From positions 744,001 through 808,000 of the forward strand of contig CANNGL010000001.1 in NCBI GenBank assembly GCA_947504205.1: a stretch of 64,000 nucleotides of DNA, in the 5' to 3' direction. The DNA is from an uncultured Litoreibacter sp. GTDB taxonomy: Bacteria > Pseudomonadota > Alphaproteobacteria > Rhodobacterales > Rhodobacteraceae. Positions 1 through 7,913 of this stretch are shown here, in pieces. The first letter of the stretch is position 1, and each line of letters opens with the position of its first letter. The position numbers were made by a program, and so were the translations under genes. The notes beneath the pieces were generated by a model, which saw nothing but the letters and a program-made list of their open reading frames with translations, was not told the origin of the DNA and made no database searches.

Positions 1-92
1 GCCAAGCCGCCTGTGCCCAGCATTTCTGGATAGGATTGTTGAACATGCTGATGGATTGCAGTCCATGTGTCGCGGGTTGCGGCTCTTTCCAT
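1..92 (-). CDS. Unidentified gene, N-terminal part only (runs off left edge)
   Basis: A minus-strand reading frame opens at an ATG and stays open to the window edge, giving about 30 residues that begin MERAATRDTWTAIHQHVQQS. It is too short for the ORF track. A strong Shine-Dalgarno GAGGAG lies seven bases before the ATG, which is the main reason to believe it. It lies downstream of arsC-aqpS on the same strand, so it could be a third gene of that operon, although the 85-base gap holds its own palindrome and may hold its own promoter. I do not recognise the family from so few residues. Confidence 0.5.
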   Translation of the reverse strand, partial: MERAATRDTWTAIHQHVQQSYPEMLGTGGL

Positions 93-161
93 TTAGCAAC
101 TCCTCAAAGGGAAGGGCGATCATGACGTCATGAGACGCGATCGACCCAATGGTTGCTAAAT
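91..161. promoter_or_regulatory. Nested palindromes upstream of the left-edge gene
   Basis: A perfect 14-base palindrome TCATGACGTCATGA sits at 120-133. It is enclosed by a perfect inverted repeat, ATTTAGCAAC at 91-100 and GTTGCTAAAT at 152-161. The block lies between the end of aqpS and the start of the left-edge gene. The symmetry suggests a dimeric regulator site, but no regulator is identified. The left arm touches the start codon of the left-edge gene. Confidence 0.4.
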
Positions 162-177
162 ACTGATCTCAGAACGT

Positions 178-840
178 TTAATTTTTGGTTTCTTGTCCGC
201 CAAAAAGTCTGGACAAAAGCGACGTCGACAGAAGAGCAACCCCCATCTGGACCACAACAAAGGCCAATACATGATTGGGGTTGATGCCCGCGAATGTATC
301 GGAAAATGCCCGTGCGATCGTGACCGCTGGGTTGGCAAAGCTGGTGGAGGCAGTGAACCAATACGCGCCTGTAATATAAAGAGCCACAAGTATCGGAACT
401 TCGTCCGGGCGATGTCTGATCCCTCCGAAAATCACGAAGAGCAGGCCGAATGTCGCAATAGCTTCTGACACCCATTGGGCGCCGCCTGTGCGCGCTGTGC
501 TCGAGGCCTGGAATACCTCCATCCCAAATTGCACATGGGTCAGCCAGACACCAAGAATCCCGCCCGCAATCTGGCAGCCGATGTATATCAATGCGGCCCG
601 TGTGGTGATTTCTTTACGCAAGAAGAAAGCCAGAGTTACGGCCGGATTGAAATGTGCACCTGAGATCGGTCCCAAAACGGAAATCAAGAAATAAAGTGCA
701 CAACCTGTTGCGATCGCGTTGGCGAGTAGAGCAATGGCAACATTCCCATCCGACAGAGCTTCTCCCATGATGCCGGAGCCCACTACTGCAACCAGAAGCA
801 ATCCGGTGCCCAGTGCCTCCGCAACATATTTCTGGATCAT
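178..840 (-). CDS. aqpS: MIP-family channel, AqpS-like (arsenite/glycerol facilitator)
   Basis: The protein is a 220-residue integral membrane channel with six hydrophobic segments and two NPA half-helix motifs, HFNPAVT near residue 63 and FANPAVT near residue 168. Most aquaglyceroporins have Arg straight after the second NPA as part of the selectivity filter. Here that residue is Val, a change I associate with arsenic-linked AqpS channels. The gene overlaps arsC by four bases (ATGA), so the two are co-translated. In this arrangement arsenate is reduced in the cytoplasm and arsenite leaves by diffusion through the channel, without an ArsB or Acr3 pump. The pairing is the main support for the specific name. 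A general glycerol facilitator is the alternative. Confidence 0.82.
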   Translation of the reverse strand: MIQKYVAEALGTGLLLVAVVGSGIMGEALSDGNVAIALLANAIATGCALYFLISVLGPISGAHFNPAVTLAFFLRKEITTRAALIYIGCQIAGGILGVWLTHVQFGMEVFQASSTARTGGAQWVSEAIATFGLLFVIFGGIRHRPDEVPILVALYITGAYWFTASTSFANPAVTIARAFSDTFAGINPNHVLAFVVVQMGVALLSTSLLSRLFGGQETKN

Positions 841-1283
841 GAAAGTCGTCCGATATCCATAAGAACTGCTCGGTCAGTTTTATCTTTCAGAGCTGCGAAC
901 GCAATCACACGACTTTGAAGAGTTTGAAACGCGTTTTCAAATGCGAGGGGTTCATCTTCGACCCCGGCGGGGTCGTCAACGCCCCAATGCACCTGCATGG
1001 GGCCGCCTAGCCAGATTGGACAGGTTTCACCGGCGGCCGAGGCGCAGACCGTGATAACCAAATCAAGAGTGGGCGCGGCGGGACCAGAGAACTCATCCCA
1101 GCTTTTGGATCTCGGATTTTCCAGCTCTATGCCATGGCGTAGTAGCGTCCTGATGGCGACCGGATTTACCTGTCCAACGGGATGAGACCCCGCCGAGAAA
1201 CTTGTGAAGCCGTGGTGACCAAGCAATCCCTCCAACAATATCGATCGCGCGGAATTCCCCGTGCACAGCGCCAGTATTCTCAT
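837..1283 (-). CDS. arsC: Arsenate reductase, low-molecular-weight phosphatase type
   Basis: This 148-residue protein has the phosphatase-fold P-loop CTGNSARS at residues 7-14 (nucleophile Cys7, Arg13). Two further cysteines lie at about 80 and 88 in the segment VITVCASAAGETC, and a general-acid Asp sits in a DDP motif near 104. Three cysteines in this spacing are the thioredoxin-coupled redox relay of Staphylococcus-type arsenate reductases, which separates it from plain protein-tyrosine phosphatases of the same fold. It reduces arsenate to arsenite in the cytoplasm. It is first in the pair with the aqpS-like channel. No arsR regulator gene is visible in the window, so one may lie elsewhere. 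Confidence 0.85.
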   Translation of the reverse strand: MRILALCTGNSARSILLEGLLGHHGFTSFSAGSHPVGQVNPVAIRTLLRHGIELENPRSKSWDEFSGPAAPTLDLVITVCASAAGETCPIWLGGPMQVHWGVDDPAGVEDEPLAFENAFQTLQSRVIAFAALKDKTDRAVLMDIGRLS

Positions 1284-1362
1284 TGATGTACCCGTTGCCT
1301 GTTCTTCTTTAGGGTTTAAGAATATCCTGTAACATCCGTTTGACGCCTAACACAGATTACTT

Positions 1363-2397
1363 TCAGTCAAACATCGCCTTGAGATCAACCGAGTTGCGCT
1401 CATTCAGATCGTCCCAATGATCGCTCAGAAACTCACCTGCTGCGCGGCGGCCTGCTTGTTTCAGTTCACCCAAAACATACGGCGTGGGAATGAGCTTGGT
1501 CGCCACTGAAAGCTGCGTCATCAGATCATCATCCGCTATCATGTGGATAATCGGCTCTTTCATGACATCGTCGCTCATGCGCTTGCTTGCAATCAGACGC
1601 TGCACAAAGTGGATTGCGCGAAGTTCTCGCAGCATCGATCCGTTGAAGCTAATTTCATTTATACGGTTCTGGATGGCCTGAGGTGTTCGCGGAACCTCCT
1701 CGCGGTAGAGCGGATTGATGTTCACGATCACGATGTCGCGCGGCAAATGTTGCTCGAAAAGCGGGAAAAGCGCCGGGTTTCCCATATACCCACCGTCCCA
1801 GTAGGCCTCGAGGGCACCAGTTTTTGGGTCTTCGATCTCAACGGCCTGGAACAAGGTGGGCAGGCACCCAGACGCCAAGATCGCGTCGGTTGAGATATCG
1901 CCCTTCGAAAATATCCGGATGCGACCGGAGCGGACATTGGTTGCGCAGATACTCAGATCAGGCCCATCGATGGCGCAGACTTTGTCGAACGCGAATTGCT
2001 GCACGATGGGGCGCAGGGGATTGCTGTAAAGCATACCGAATGAATAGGGGCTTGCGAGCCGGCTTAGTGCATCGAGCCCCTGGTAGAAGGGCGACATCTC
2101 GAGTGCCTGACTGACCGCTTGGGGTGACAAACCCAGCATCCAGCCCTCGAGCATGTTATCGTCAGTGGCGCCTATTTCGGACCAGAGCCAGTCCAGCTTG
2201 TCCTTTGCACCCTGTCGACCGCCCTCGAGCAAGCCGGATTTTAGAGCAGCCCCATTCAGTGCGCCCGCTGACGTGCCAGAAATCCCGGTAATATCTAGCC
2301 GCTCTTCTTCCAACAGACGGTCAAGAACACCCCACGTGTAAGCGCCATGTGCTCCACCGCCCTGAAGGGCCAGATTTATAGACTTGCGCTTAGCCAC
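1363..2397 (-). CDS. Patatin-like phospholipase/lipid hydrolase
   Basis: A patatin-fold serine hydrolase of about 344 residues. The oxyanion motif GGGAHGAY lies near the N-terminus, the nucleophile elbow GTSAG follows, and the catalytic Asp is in DGGYMGNP. It has no signal peptide, so it should act in the cytoplasm. The ORF track opens at an ATG at 2415, but the GTG at 2397 overlaps the upstream stop by only eight bases, has GAGG upstream, and gives the expected N-terminus VAKRKSINLAL, so I prefer it. It is the last gene of a three-gene overlapping operon with a 3-hydroxybutyrate dehydrogenase. That context suggests turnover of polyhydroxybutyrate or lipid, which is inference. Confidence 0.85.
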   Translation of the reverse strand: MAKRKSINLALQGGGAHGAYTWGVLDRLLEEERLDITGISGTSAGALNGAALKSGLLEGGRQGAKDKLDWLWSEIGATDDNMLEGWMLGLSPQAVSQALEMSPFYQGLDALSRLASPYSFGMLYSNPLRPIVQQFAFDKVCAIDGPDLSICATNVRSGRIRIFSKGDISTDAILASGCLPTLFQAVEIEDPKTGALEAYWDGGYMGNPALFPLFEQHLPRDIVIVNINPLYREEVPRTPQAIQNRINEISFNGSMLRELRAIHFVQRLIASKRMSDDVMKEPIIHMIADDDLMTQLSVATKLIPTPYVLGELKQAGRRAAGEFLSDHWDDLNERNSVDLKAMFD

Positions 2398-2728
2398 GCG
2401 ACGTCGCGGCCTCATAGGCGGCCATCATATCCTCTAAAGGTATCCCGTTGACGCTCATGCCAGTAACGTTGGCATTGGTAATTGCCAAGCCCTTTAGGTT
2501 CGCGTTGTTGATGGAGGCGTTGGAGAGGTTCACATTTTCAAAACGTGCATCGGTCAGGTTGGCATCGTCAAAGACCAAGGCGACGGCACTCACGTCACGA
2601 AAGACCGCGCTGGTCAGGTGCGAGTCACTGATCTCGACGCCTTTAAGGCTCACTCGCCTAAACTGCGACCCGCACAAATACATGTTGTCGATGTTGAGCT
2701 TGTCTCTGCCAGCCTCTTGCGCACTCAT
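2390..2728 (-). CDS. Pentapeptide-repeat protein
   Basis: A short protein of about 112 residues. Most of it is A(D/N)LXX-type pentapeptide repeats, for example DDANLTDARFENVNLSNAS, which would form a right-handed quadrilateral beta-helix. It has no catalytic motif and no signal peptide. The ATG at 2728 overlaps the stop of the preceding dehydrogenase as ATGA, so I place the start there rather than at the track's 2740. Its own end overlaps the start of the patatin gene. Pentapeptide proteins are usually binding or scaffold proteins. Tight coupling between a dehydrogenase and a lipase-like enzyme suggests a structural or regulatory role for that pair, which cannot be shown from sequence. Confidence 0.75.
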   Translation of the reverse strand: MSAQEAGRDKLNIDNMYLCGSQFRRVSLKGVEISDSHLTSAVFRDVSAVALVFDDANLTDARFENVNLSNASINNANLKGLAITNANVTGMSVNGIPLEDMMAAYEAATSRG

Positions 2729-3510
2729 AGCGCTGTCCATCCACCGTCAACGCTTATGGTTGTTCCGGTAATCTGTTCAGCCGCGCTGGAGCATAGAAAA
2801 GCCGCAACGCCACCTAATTGTTCTGTCGTCGCAAACTCTTTCGAAGGCTGACGTTCGAGAATGACCTTCTGCGTCACTTCTTCCTCGGTCATGTCGTATT
2901 TCTTTGCGGTGTCGGGGATTTGAGCTTCGACCAGTGGTGTTAACACATAGCCTGGGCAAATCGCATTCGCTGTAATTGGCTCTTGAGCGGTCTCAAGCGC
3001 CACAACCTTCGTCATACCAACGACGCCGTGCTTGGCCGTCACATAGGCCGATTTGTAAGGGGAGGCCGTTAAACCGTGGGCCGAGGCGATGTTGATCACG
3101 CGCCCCCAGCCTGCTTTACGCATGAGGGGCAGGGCGGTCGCCGTGGTATGAAAGACTGAAGACAGCATAATCGCGATAATCGCATCCCATTTCTCTACCG
3201 GAAATTCATCAATAGGGGCGACGTGTTGAATGCCCGCATTGTTGACAAGGACGTCTACCCCACCCAACGCGTCAGAGGCTTGTTCCACCAGAGCCCGCGC
3301 CTCTGCACCTTTTGACAGGTCCGCCTTGATATAATTTGCCTTCACTGAATGCGCCTCGGCGATCTCTCGCGCCAAAGCATGATCTTCATCGCGGTCAGTA
3401 TACGAGTTCAAGACAACATTCGCGCCAGCCTTGGCGAGCTCTTTGGCAATCCCCAAGCCAATGCCTGAGTTTGAGCCGGTGATAACGGCAGACTTCCCTT
3501 TGAGTGACAT
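2725..3510 (-). CDS. bdhA: 3-hydroxybutyrate dehydrogenase (SDR family)
   Basis: A classical short-chain dehydrogenase of 261 residues. It has the NAD-binding motif TGSNSGIG, an NNAG motif (NNAGIQHVAPIDEFP) and the active-site Tyr-Lys pair in YVTAKHG. The stretches AGIQHVAPI and SAHGLTASPYKSAYV are typical of D-3-hydroxybutyrate dehydrogenases, which convert 3-hydroxybutyrate and NAD to acetoacetate. The track start at 3594 is too early. The ATG at 3510 begins MSLKGKSAVITG and has AGG spaced before it. It is the first gene of an operon with the pentapeptide and patatin genes, and fits the last step of polyhydroxybutyrate use. Confidence 0.88.
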   Translation of the reverse strand: MSLKGKSAVITGSNSGIGLGIAKELAKAGANVVLNSYTDRDEDHALAREIAEAHSVKANYIKADLSKGAEARALVEQASDALGGVDVLVNNAGIQHVAPIDEFPVEKWDAIIAIMLSSVFHTTATALPLMRKAGWGRVINIASAHGLTASPYKSAYVTAKHGVVGMTKVVALETAQEPITANAICPGYVLTPLVEAQIPDTAKKYDMTEEEVTQKVILERQPSKEFATTEQLGGVAAFLCSSAAEQITGTTISVDGGWTAL

Positions 3511-3623
3511 GCTCTGACCTTTCTCGATCTTGTGATTGGCATGACTATGCTGCAAGTGCAGAAAATGGTCCAGACACAGCCGCGTCAACGCCAAGTCCCA
3601 AAGGCTCTTTCGGCGTTCAGGTC

Positions 3624-3652
3624 AAAAAAAACGCCAGCACAAGGCTGGCGTT
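3624..3652 (-). terminator. Intrinsic terminator of the small-RNA candidate
   Basis: Perfect 9-bp stem AACGCCAGC/GCTGGCGTT (3630-3638 and 3644-3652) with a 5-base loop. On the minus strand it is followed by eight T residues. The direction of the T run means it stops leftward transcription coming from 3660-3800. Confidence 0.75.
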
Positions 3653-3699
3653 AAGTTATTGAGGCAGGTTTCATACAGGCAAGAAACCTATCGAGCAGT
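3624..3699 (-). ncRNA. Candidate intergenic small RNA with its own promoter and terminator
   Basis: A transcript of about 75 bases is predicted from three aligned signals on the minus strand between bdhA and the YejA-like gene. A sigma70-type promoter (TTGGCT, 17 bases, TATAAA) would start RNA near 3699. The RNA would then form a hairpin with arms AGGTTTC and GAAACCT (3666-3672, 3683-3689). It ends in a strong intrinsic terminator with an eight-U tail. The only minus-strand frames here are short and partly inside the promoter, so no protein is expected. bdhA starts about 115 bases further on, beyond the terminator, so the terminator does not serve any visible gene. Confidence 0.55.
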
Positions 3700-3705
3700 A
3701 CGATC

Positions 3706-3734
3706 TTTATAAGCAATGGTTTGCTCTGAGCCAA
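3706..3734 (-). promoter_or_regulatory. Sigma70-like promoter for the small-RNA candidate
   Basis: On the minus strand, TTGGCT (3734-3729) and TATAAA (3711-3706) are separated by exactly 17 bases. The -10 box differs from consensus at one position and the -35 box at two. Transcription would start near 3699 and run into the two hairpins. Confidence 0.5.
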
Positions 3735-3813
3735 GCTAAAAGTTTGAAAAGGTTGAGAACCCTCTCTAGGCTGCGGATCAATAAGAACAGGCAGATCGAG
3801 GATTGTTGCTGAA

Positions 3814-5625
3814 ATGAAACCGAATTATTTCCGGGCGGCAAGCATAATTGCTGGTCTCGCGGCTTTGATGTTGGGAACCACAGCGAGCGCTGAGCCAAAA
3901 CATGGCATAGCTATGTATGGTGAGCCTGCATTGCCACCGGATTTTGTGTCTCTGCCATACGTCAACACCGATGCGCCCACTGGCGGGCGAATTGTTCAAG
4001 GGGAGGTCGGCAGCTTTGATTCACTTAACCCGCATATCCGAAAAGGCCGCGTTCCATGGCAGCTGCGGTTTTTGGCATTCGAAAGCCTGATGGGTCGTTC
4101 TTGGGACGAACCTTTCACGCTATATGGCCTGTTGGCCGAATCGATTGAGGTGGGGGAGGACGGAAGCTGGGTCGAATTTACGCTCAATCCATCGGCGCGA
4201 TTCTCGGACGGATCACCAGTGACGACCGAGGACGTTCTTTGGTCCTTCGAGACCTTGGGCACTCAAGGCCACGGACGGTACGAAGCCACATGGTCCAAGA
4301 TCAAATCATCCACTTCACCATCCGATGGCACGGTTCGGTTTGAGTTCAACGAACAAAATCGCGAATTGGCTCTGATCATGGGCCTTCGCCCAATCCTGAA
4401 AAAAGCCCAGTGGGACGGAAAGGATTTCGCGCAAAGCGGGTTGGACACGATCCCAATTTCGTCAGCGCCCTATGTGATCGATGACTTTCAGGCCGGGCGC
4501 TTTGTTTCGCTCAAACGCAATGCCGACTACTGGGGCAGGGACATCCCGTTTCGGCGCGGCACCAACAATCTCGATGAAATCCGGATGGAGTTCTACGGTG
4601 ATTCAACAGCCATGTTTGAGGCGTTCAAGGCGGGTGTGCTGAACACCATGCGTGAGACCAATGCCGCCAAGTGGCAAATCCAATACGATTTTCCGCGCAT
4701 CGCCAATGGTAGCTTTGTGAAATCCATCATTCCGCATGAACGCCCGTCGGGTATGACGGGCTTCGTTATGAACACGCGAAATCCCATCTTCAAGGATTGG
4801 CGGGTGCGTCAGGCGATGATCCAAGCCTTCAACTTCGAGTTCATCAATGAACGTTTGAATGCAGGCGCTCTGCCGCGCATCACTTCATATTTCTCCAACT
4901 CACGACTGGGAATGAAGGACGGGAAAGCGACCGGACGGGTTGCCGAATTTCTTGAACCATTCACCGAGGATCTGCTGCCAGGAACACTGGACGGCTATGC
5001 GCTGCCGGCATCAGATGGTTCAGAGCGGAATCGCAAGGGCATCCGCGAAGCGATACGCCTGTTTGAAGAGGCAGGTTGGACAGTCAAAGACGGTGTGATG
5101 ACCAATGAAGATGGCACGCCATTTGTTTTTGAGATCGTGTTACAAAATGGCAGTTCTGAAAACACGGCCATCATCAACATCTACACTCAGGCATTGGAAC
5201 GGTTGGGTATTTTCCCCTCGGTATCGAGCATGGATTCCGCTCAGTTCCGCGAGCGTATGACCAACTACGATTTCGACATGACATATGAGCGTTGGGGACT
5301 GTCCTTAAGCCCGGGCAATGAACAAACGCGCTATTGGGGATCTGAGGGTGTCAAGAATCCGGGCAGCCGCAACCTGATGGGCATGGAAAGCCCCGCCGCA
5401 GAAGAGATGATACGGCGAATGTTGAATTCCGAAAATCAGGACGACTATGTCGCGGCGGTTCAAGCCTTGGATCGTATATTGACTGCGGGTCGCTACGTGA
5501 TCCCAATCTGGTACTCAGACGAATCCTATCTGGCGCATGACAAACGGCTCAAATACCCGGATGTGATCCCAGCCTACGGAGACTGGATCGGGTTTCAACC
5601 CGATGTCTGGTGGTGGGAACAATAA
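3814..5625 (+). CDS. Extracellular solute-binding protein family 5, YejA-like
   Basis: A 603-residue periplasmic binding protein with a clear signal peptide cut after TASA (about residue 26). The mature start AEPKHGIAMYGEPALPPDF and the phrase GSFDSLNPHI are typical of the YejA branch of peptide/oligopeptide-binding proteins, as are DGSPVTTEDVLWSFETL and the C-terminal IPIWYSDESYLAHDKRLKYP. Family members bring peptides or microcin C-like compounds to an ABC importer. No YejB, YejE or YejF permease or ATPase gene follows; the next gene is DUF4166. It therefore must use a transporter encoded elsewhere or act as a stand-alone sensor or scavenger. Confidence 0.85.
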   Translation: MKPNYFRAASIIAGLAALMLGTTASAEPKHGIAMYGEPALPPDFVSLPYVNTDAPTGGRIVQGEVGSFDSLNPHIRKGRVPWQLRFLAFESLMGRSWDEPFTLYGLLAESIEVGEDGSWVEFTLNPSARFSDGSPVTTEDVLWSFETLGTQGHGRYEATWSKIKSSTSPSDGTVRFEFNEQNRELALIMGLRPILKKAQWDGKDFAQSGLDTIPISSAPYVIDDFQAGRFVSLKRNADYWGRDIPFRRGTNNLDEIRMEFYGDSTAMFEAFKAGVLNTMRETNAAKWQIQYDFPRIANGSFVKSIIPHERPSGMTGFVMNTRNPIFKDWRVRQAMIQAFNFEFINERLNAGALPRITSYFSNSRLGMKDGKATGRVAEFLEPFTEDLLPGTLDGYALPASDGSERNRKGIREAIRLFEEAGWTVKDGVMTNEDGTPFVFEIVLQNGSSENTAIINIYTQALERLGIFPSVSSMDSAQFRERMTNYDFDMTYERWGLSLSPGNEQTRYWGSEGVKNPGSRNLMGMESPAAEEMIRRMLNSENQDDYVAAVQALDRILTAGRYVIPIWYSDESYLAHDKRLKYPDVIPAYGDWIGFQPDVWWWEQ

Positions 5626-6161
5626 CCCCGCTTTTTCAGCAGGCGTTGCCAGAGCATTGGCAACAGATGCCCGAGCAATGGCGTGCCGTGCATGCTTTCA
5701 CTGGTTGTCAAACGCTCACGGGCGTCGCGCGGGTTGATCGTGGGCATTCGGTCCTCTCCCGGATCATTGGTTACGTTTTCAGGTTTCCGGCAGCTTCAGA
5801 CACGGTGCCCGTCTCCGTAGAGATGTGCCAAACCGATGACGGCGAGCTCTGGGTGCGGAATTTTGGACAATCGCAGTTTCGATCCAAGCTGACCTATGCG
5901 GGAAATGGTCGTCTCTATGAACGCTTCGGGACATTCAAATTCGAACTTTCTCTTCCGGTTCAGAATAGCGAGATGGCCATGCCGGTCGCGCGCGGCTGGT
6001 TTCTGGGCATACCCCTGCCCAAGTGGATATTGCCTGAATCCGAGACGCGCGAATATGTCGAAGAGTCACGTTTCAGGTTTGATGTGCGACTGTCTGCGCC
6101 ACTCGCAGGATTTATCGTGCATTATCAGGGATGGCTCGAGATCGAGGATCAGCCGCATTAG
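5610..6161 (+). CDS. DUF4166 domain protein
   Basis: A protein of about 183 residues with the whole DUF4166 pattern: FRFP near the first third, then VRNFGQSQFRSKL, ERFGTFKFELSLPV, GWFLGIPLPKWILP and the terminal FIVHYQGWLEIE. The function of the family is unknown. It has no signal peptide. The track start is GTG at 5610, which overlaps the end of the YejA-like gene by 16 bases. A second GTG at 5613 is equally possible, and neither has a strong ribosome site, so translation is probably coupled to the upstream gene. In other genomes I associate DUF4166 with membrane or SDR-like proteins rather than binding proteins, so the pairing here is unusual. Confidence 0.8.
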   Translation: MVGTITPLFQQALPEHWQQMPEQWRAVHAFTGCQTLTGVARVDRGHSVLSRIIGYVFRFPAASDTVPVSVEMCQTDDGELWVRNFGQSQFRSKLTYAGNGRLYERFGTFKFELSLPVQNSEMAMPVARGWFLGIPLPKWILPESETREYVEESRFRFDVRLSAPLAGFIVHYQGWLEIEDQPH

Positions 6162-6175
6162 CGGGTCGCCCGGTT

Positions 6176-6907
6176 CTACTGCGCCGCGAGCGCGGGCTTT
6201 TCGCTGACGTCTTTTCCGTTCGGATAAACAAGCCCAGCCGAAATAACCAGTTTCGCCGCGTCTTCTACGCTCATGTCTAGTTCGACAATGTCACTTTTTG
6301 GCACGAACAACAGAAAGCCCGAGGTCGGGTTGGGCGTGGTCGGCAAGAACACAGAGACCTTCTGTTCCTCAACAGGTATGCCGGATGCTATTTCGCCCTT
6401 TGCTTCGGTCGAGATGAAGGCGATCGCCCAAAGGCCTCTGCGCGGGTATTCAATAAGGCAGGCCTTGTCGAAAGAGGTTTCACGCTGCGAGAACACTGTT
6501 TCTGCGATCTGTTTGGCGCCGTTGTAGATCGAGCGGACAACCGGCATCCGGTCAACAACGCTTTCGGCCCAACGCAGGAAGGAGCGCCCCAGTATACCCT
6601 TTGCCATCCAGCCCACGAGAACGGTGAAGAGCAGGAATATGATCACGCCCACGCCGCGAACGTTCACTTTGACAGGCTCTTCGGGATATCCAAGCGCCCA
6701 GTTTACCAACGCCTCAGGCTGATAGGCATTGGGCACGAATGGCCAAACCCAGCTATCGATCCAGCCAACAACGGTCCAGATCAACCATGCCGTCAATCCG
6801 ATCGGAGCCACAACAATAAGTCCTGCCAGAAAGTTGCCGCGAATGCGGGCAATCAGGCCGGGCTTCTTGGGCCGCTTGGCAAGCTCGTCTTGTTCGTTCT
6901 CAAACAT
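6176..6907 (-). CDS. DUF502 family inner-membrane protein
   Basis: A 243-residue protein with two main hydrophobic segments, GNFLAGLIVVAPIGLTAWLIW near residue 30 and GVIIFLLFTVLVGWMAKGILG near residue 90. The soluble C-terminal half holds the family pattern PVVRSIYNGAKQIAETV and the phrase VFLPTTPNPTSGFLLFVP. This matches DUF502, a bacterial and plant membrane family (LIKE-COV) with no agreed biochemical role in bacteria. No Shine-Dalgarno is visible before the ATG. It converges on the DUF4166 gene with a 14-base gap, and no terminator is obvious between them. Confidence 0.85.
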   Translation of the reverse strand: MFENEQDELAKRPKKPGLIARIRGNFLAGLIVVAPIGLTAWLIWTVVGWIDSWVWPFVPNAYQPEALVNWALGYPEEPVKVNVRGVGVIIFLLFTVLVGWMAKGILGRSFLRWAESVVDRMPVVRSIYNGAKQIAETVFSQRETSFDKACLIEYPRRGLWAIAFISTEAKGEIASGIPVEEQKVSVFLPTTPNPTSGFLLFVPKSDIVELDMSVEDAAKLVISAGLVYPNGKDVSEKPALAAQ

Positions 6908-6992
6908 GTTGGCAATCGTGTAAAACCGTTAGCACCTCGAATGTAGGCACTCGGCGACTAACGCACAAGCGAAGCCGGGGTTCCAGTGGTAT

Positions 6993-7913
6993 TCAACGGC
7001 GCATCTTGTTCAATTCACCAGCGATCTGACTAGCCAGACGCGCGTTATTGAGCACGAGGGTAATATTGGCTTCCAGAGATTTGCCCTCCGTCAGCTCAAA
7101 AATACGTTGCAATAAGAATGGCGTTACCTCCTTACCGGTGATGCCGACCTCATCGGCCTCGAGCTGAGCCTTGGCGATGGTTGGGCTAAGTTCTTCAGCT
7201 GGAATCTCATGATCCAACGGAATTGGATTGGCCACCAATTGCCCTCCAGGCAGCTTAAGTGCTGCGCGCATGCGATGGGCCGCGGCGATTTCGGTGGCGC
7301 TATCAACCTGCAACGGGGACTTGATCCCAGACGATCGAGACCAAAAAGCTGGAAACTCTGCCTGCCCGAAGGCCAATACCGGGACACCATGGGTTTCGAG
7401 CACTTCTAACGTCTTGGGTATGTCGAGAATGGCCTTCGCACCTGCGGCAACCACTGTGACTGGGGTTTGGGCGAGTTCCAACAGATCAGCCGATATGTCA
7501 AAGCTGGTCTCTGCACCTTTATGAACGCCACCGATGCCGCCGGTTGCGAATACCTCAATGTCAGCTTGCGATGCTGCGATCATGGTGGCTGCGACAGTCG
7601 TTGCGCCCGTGCCATTTTGAGCCAGGCAAACGGCCAAATCGGCGCGCGAAAGCTTGGCCACATCTTTGGCCTGCGCCAATTGCTCAAGCTGCTCGTCGGT
7701 CAAGCCAATGTGAAGAACACCGTCCAAAACAGCAATCGTTGCCGGAACCGCTCCTCCATTTCTAACTGTTGCTTCAACGCGTTTAGCCATTTTCACGTTC
7801 TCTGGCCACGGCATTCCGTGGGTGATGATCGTGCTTTCCAAAGCGACGACCGGCTGACCGGAGGCTTGCGCCTGCGACACCTCCGGGGAGCGCGACAAGG
7901 GTAGGGGGGTCAT
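6993..7913 (-). CDS. psuG: Pseudouridine-5'-phosphate glycosidase
   Basis: A 306-residue member of the IndA/PsuG family, with the family motifs VVALESTIITHGMPWPEN near the N-terminus, VSKLSRADL-like KLSRADLAVCLAQNGTGATTVAATM, FATGGIGGVH, and the C-terminal NPIP segment. The enzyme splits pseudouridine 5'-phosphate into uracil and ribose 5-phosphate. It overlaps the upstream kinase gene by four bases (ATGA), matching the usual psuK-psuG order in which the kinase supplies the phosphorylated substrate. Together they recycle the modified base from RNA breakdown. No pseudouridine transporter gene lies nearby. Confidence 0.92.
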   Translation of the reverse strand: MTPLPLSRSPEVSQAQASGQPVVALESTIITHGMPWPENVKMAKRVEATVRNGGAVPATIAVLDGVLHIGLTDEQLEQLAQAKDVAKLSRADLAVCLAQNGTGATTVAATMIAASQADIEVFATGGIGGVHKGAETSFDISADLLELAQTPVTVVAAGAKAILDIPKTLEVLETHGVPVLAFGQAEFPAFWSRSSGIKSPLQVDSATEIAAAHRMRAALKLPGGQLVANPIPLDHEIPAEELSPTIAKAQLEADEVGITGKEVTPFLLQRIFELTEGKSLEANITLVLNNARLASQIAGELNKMRR

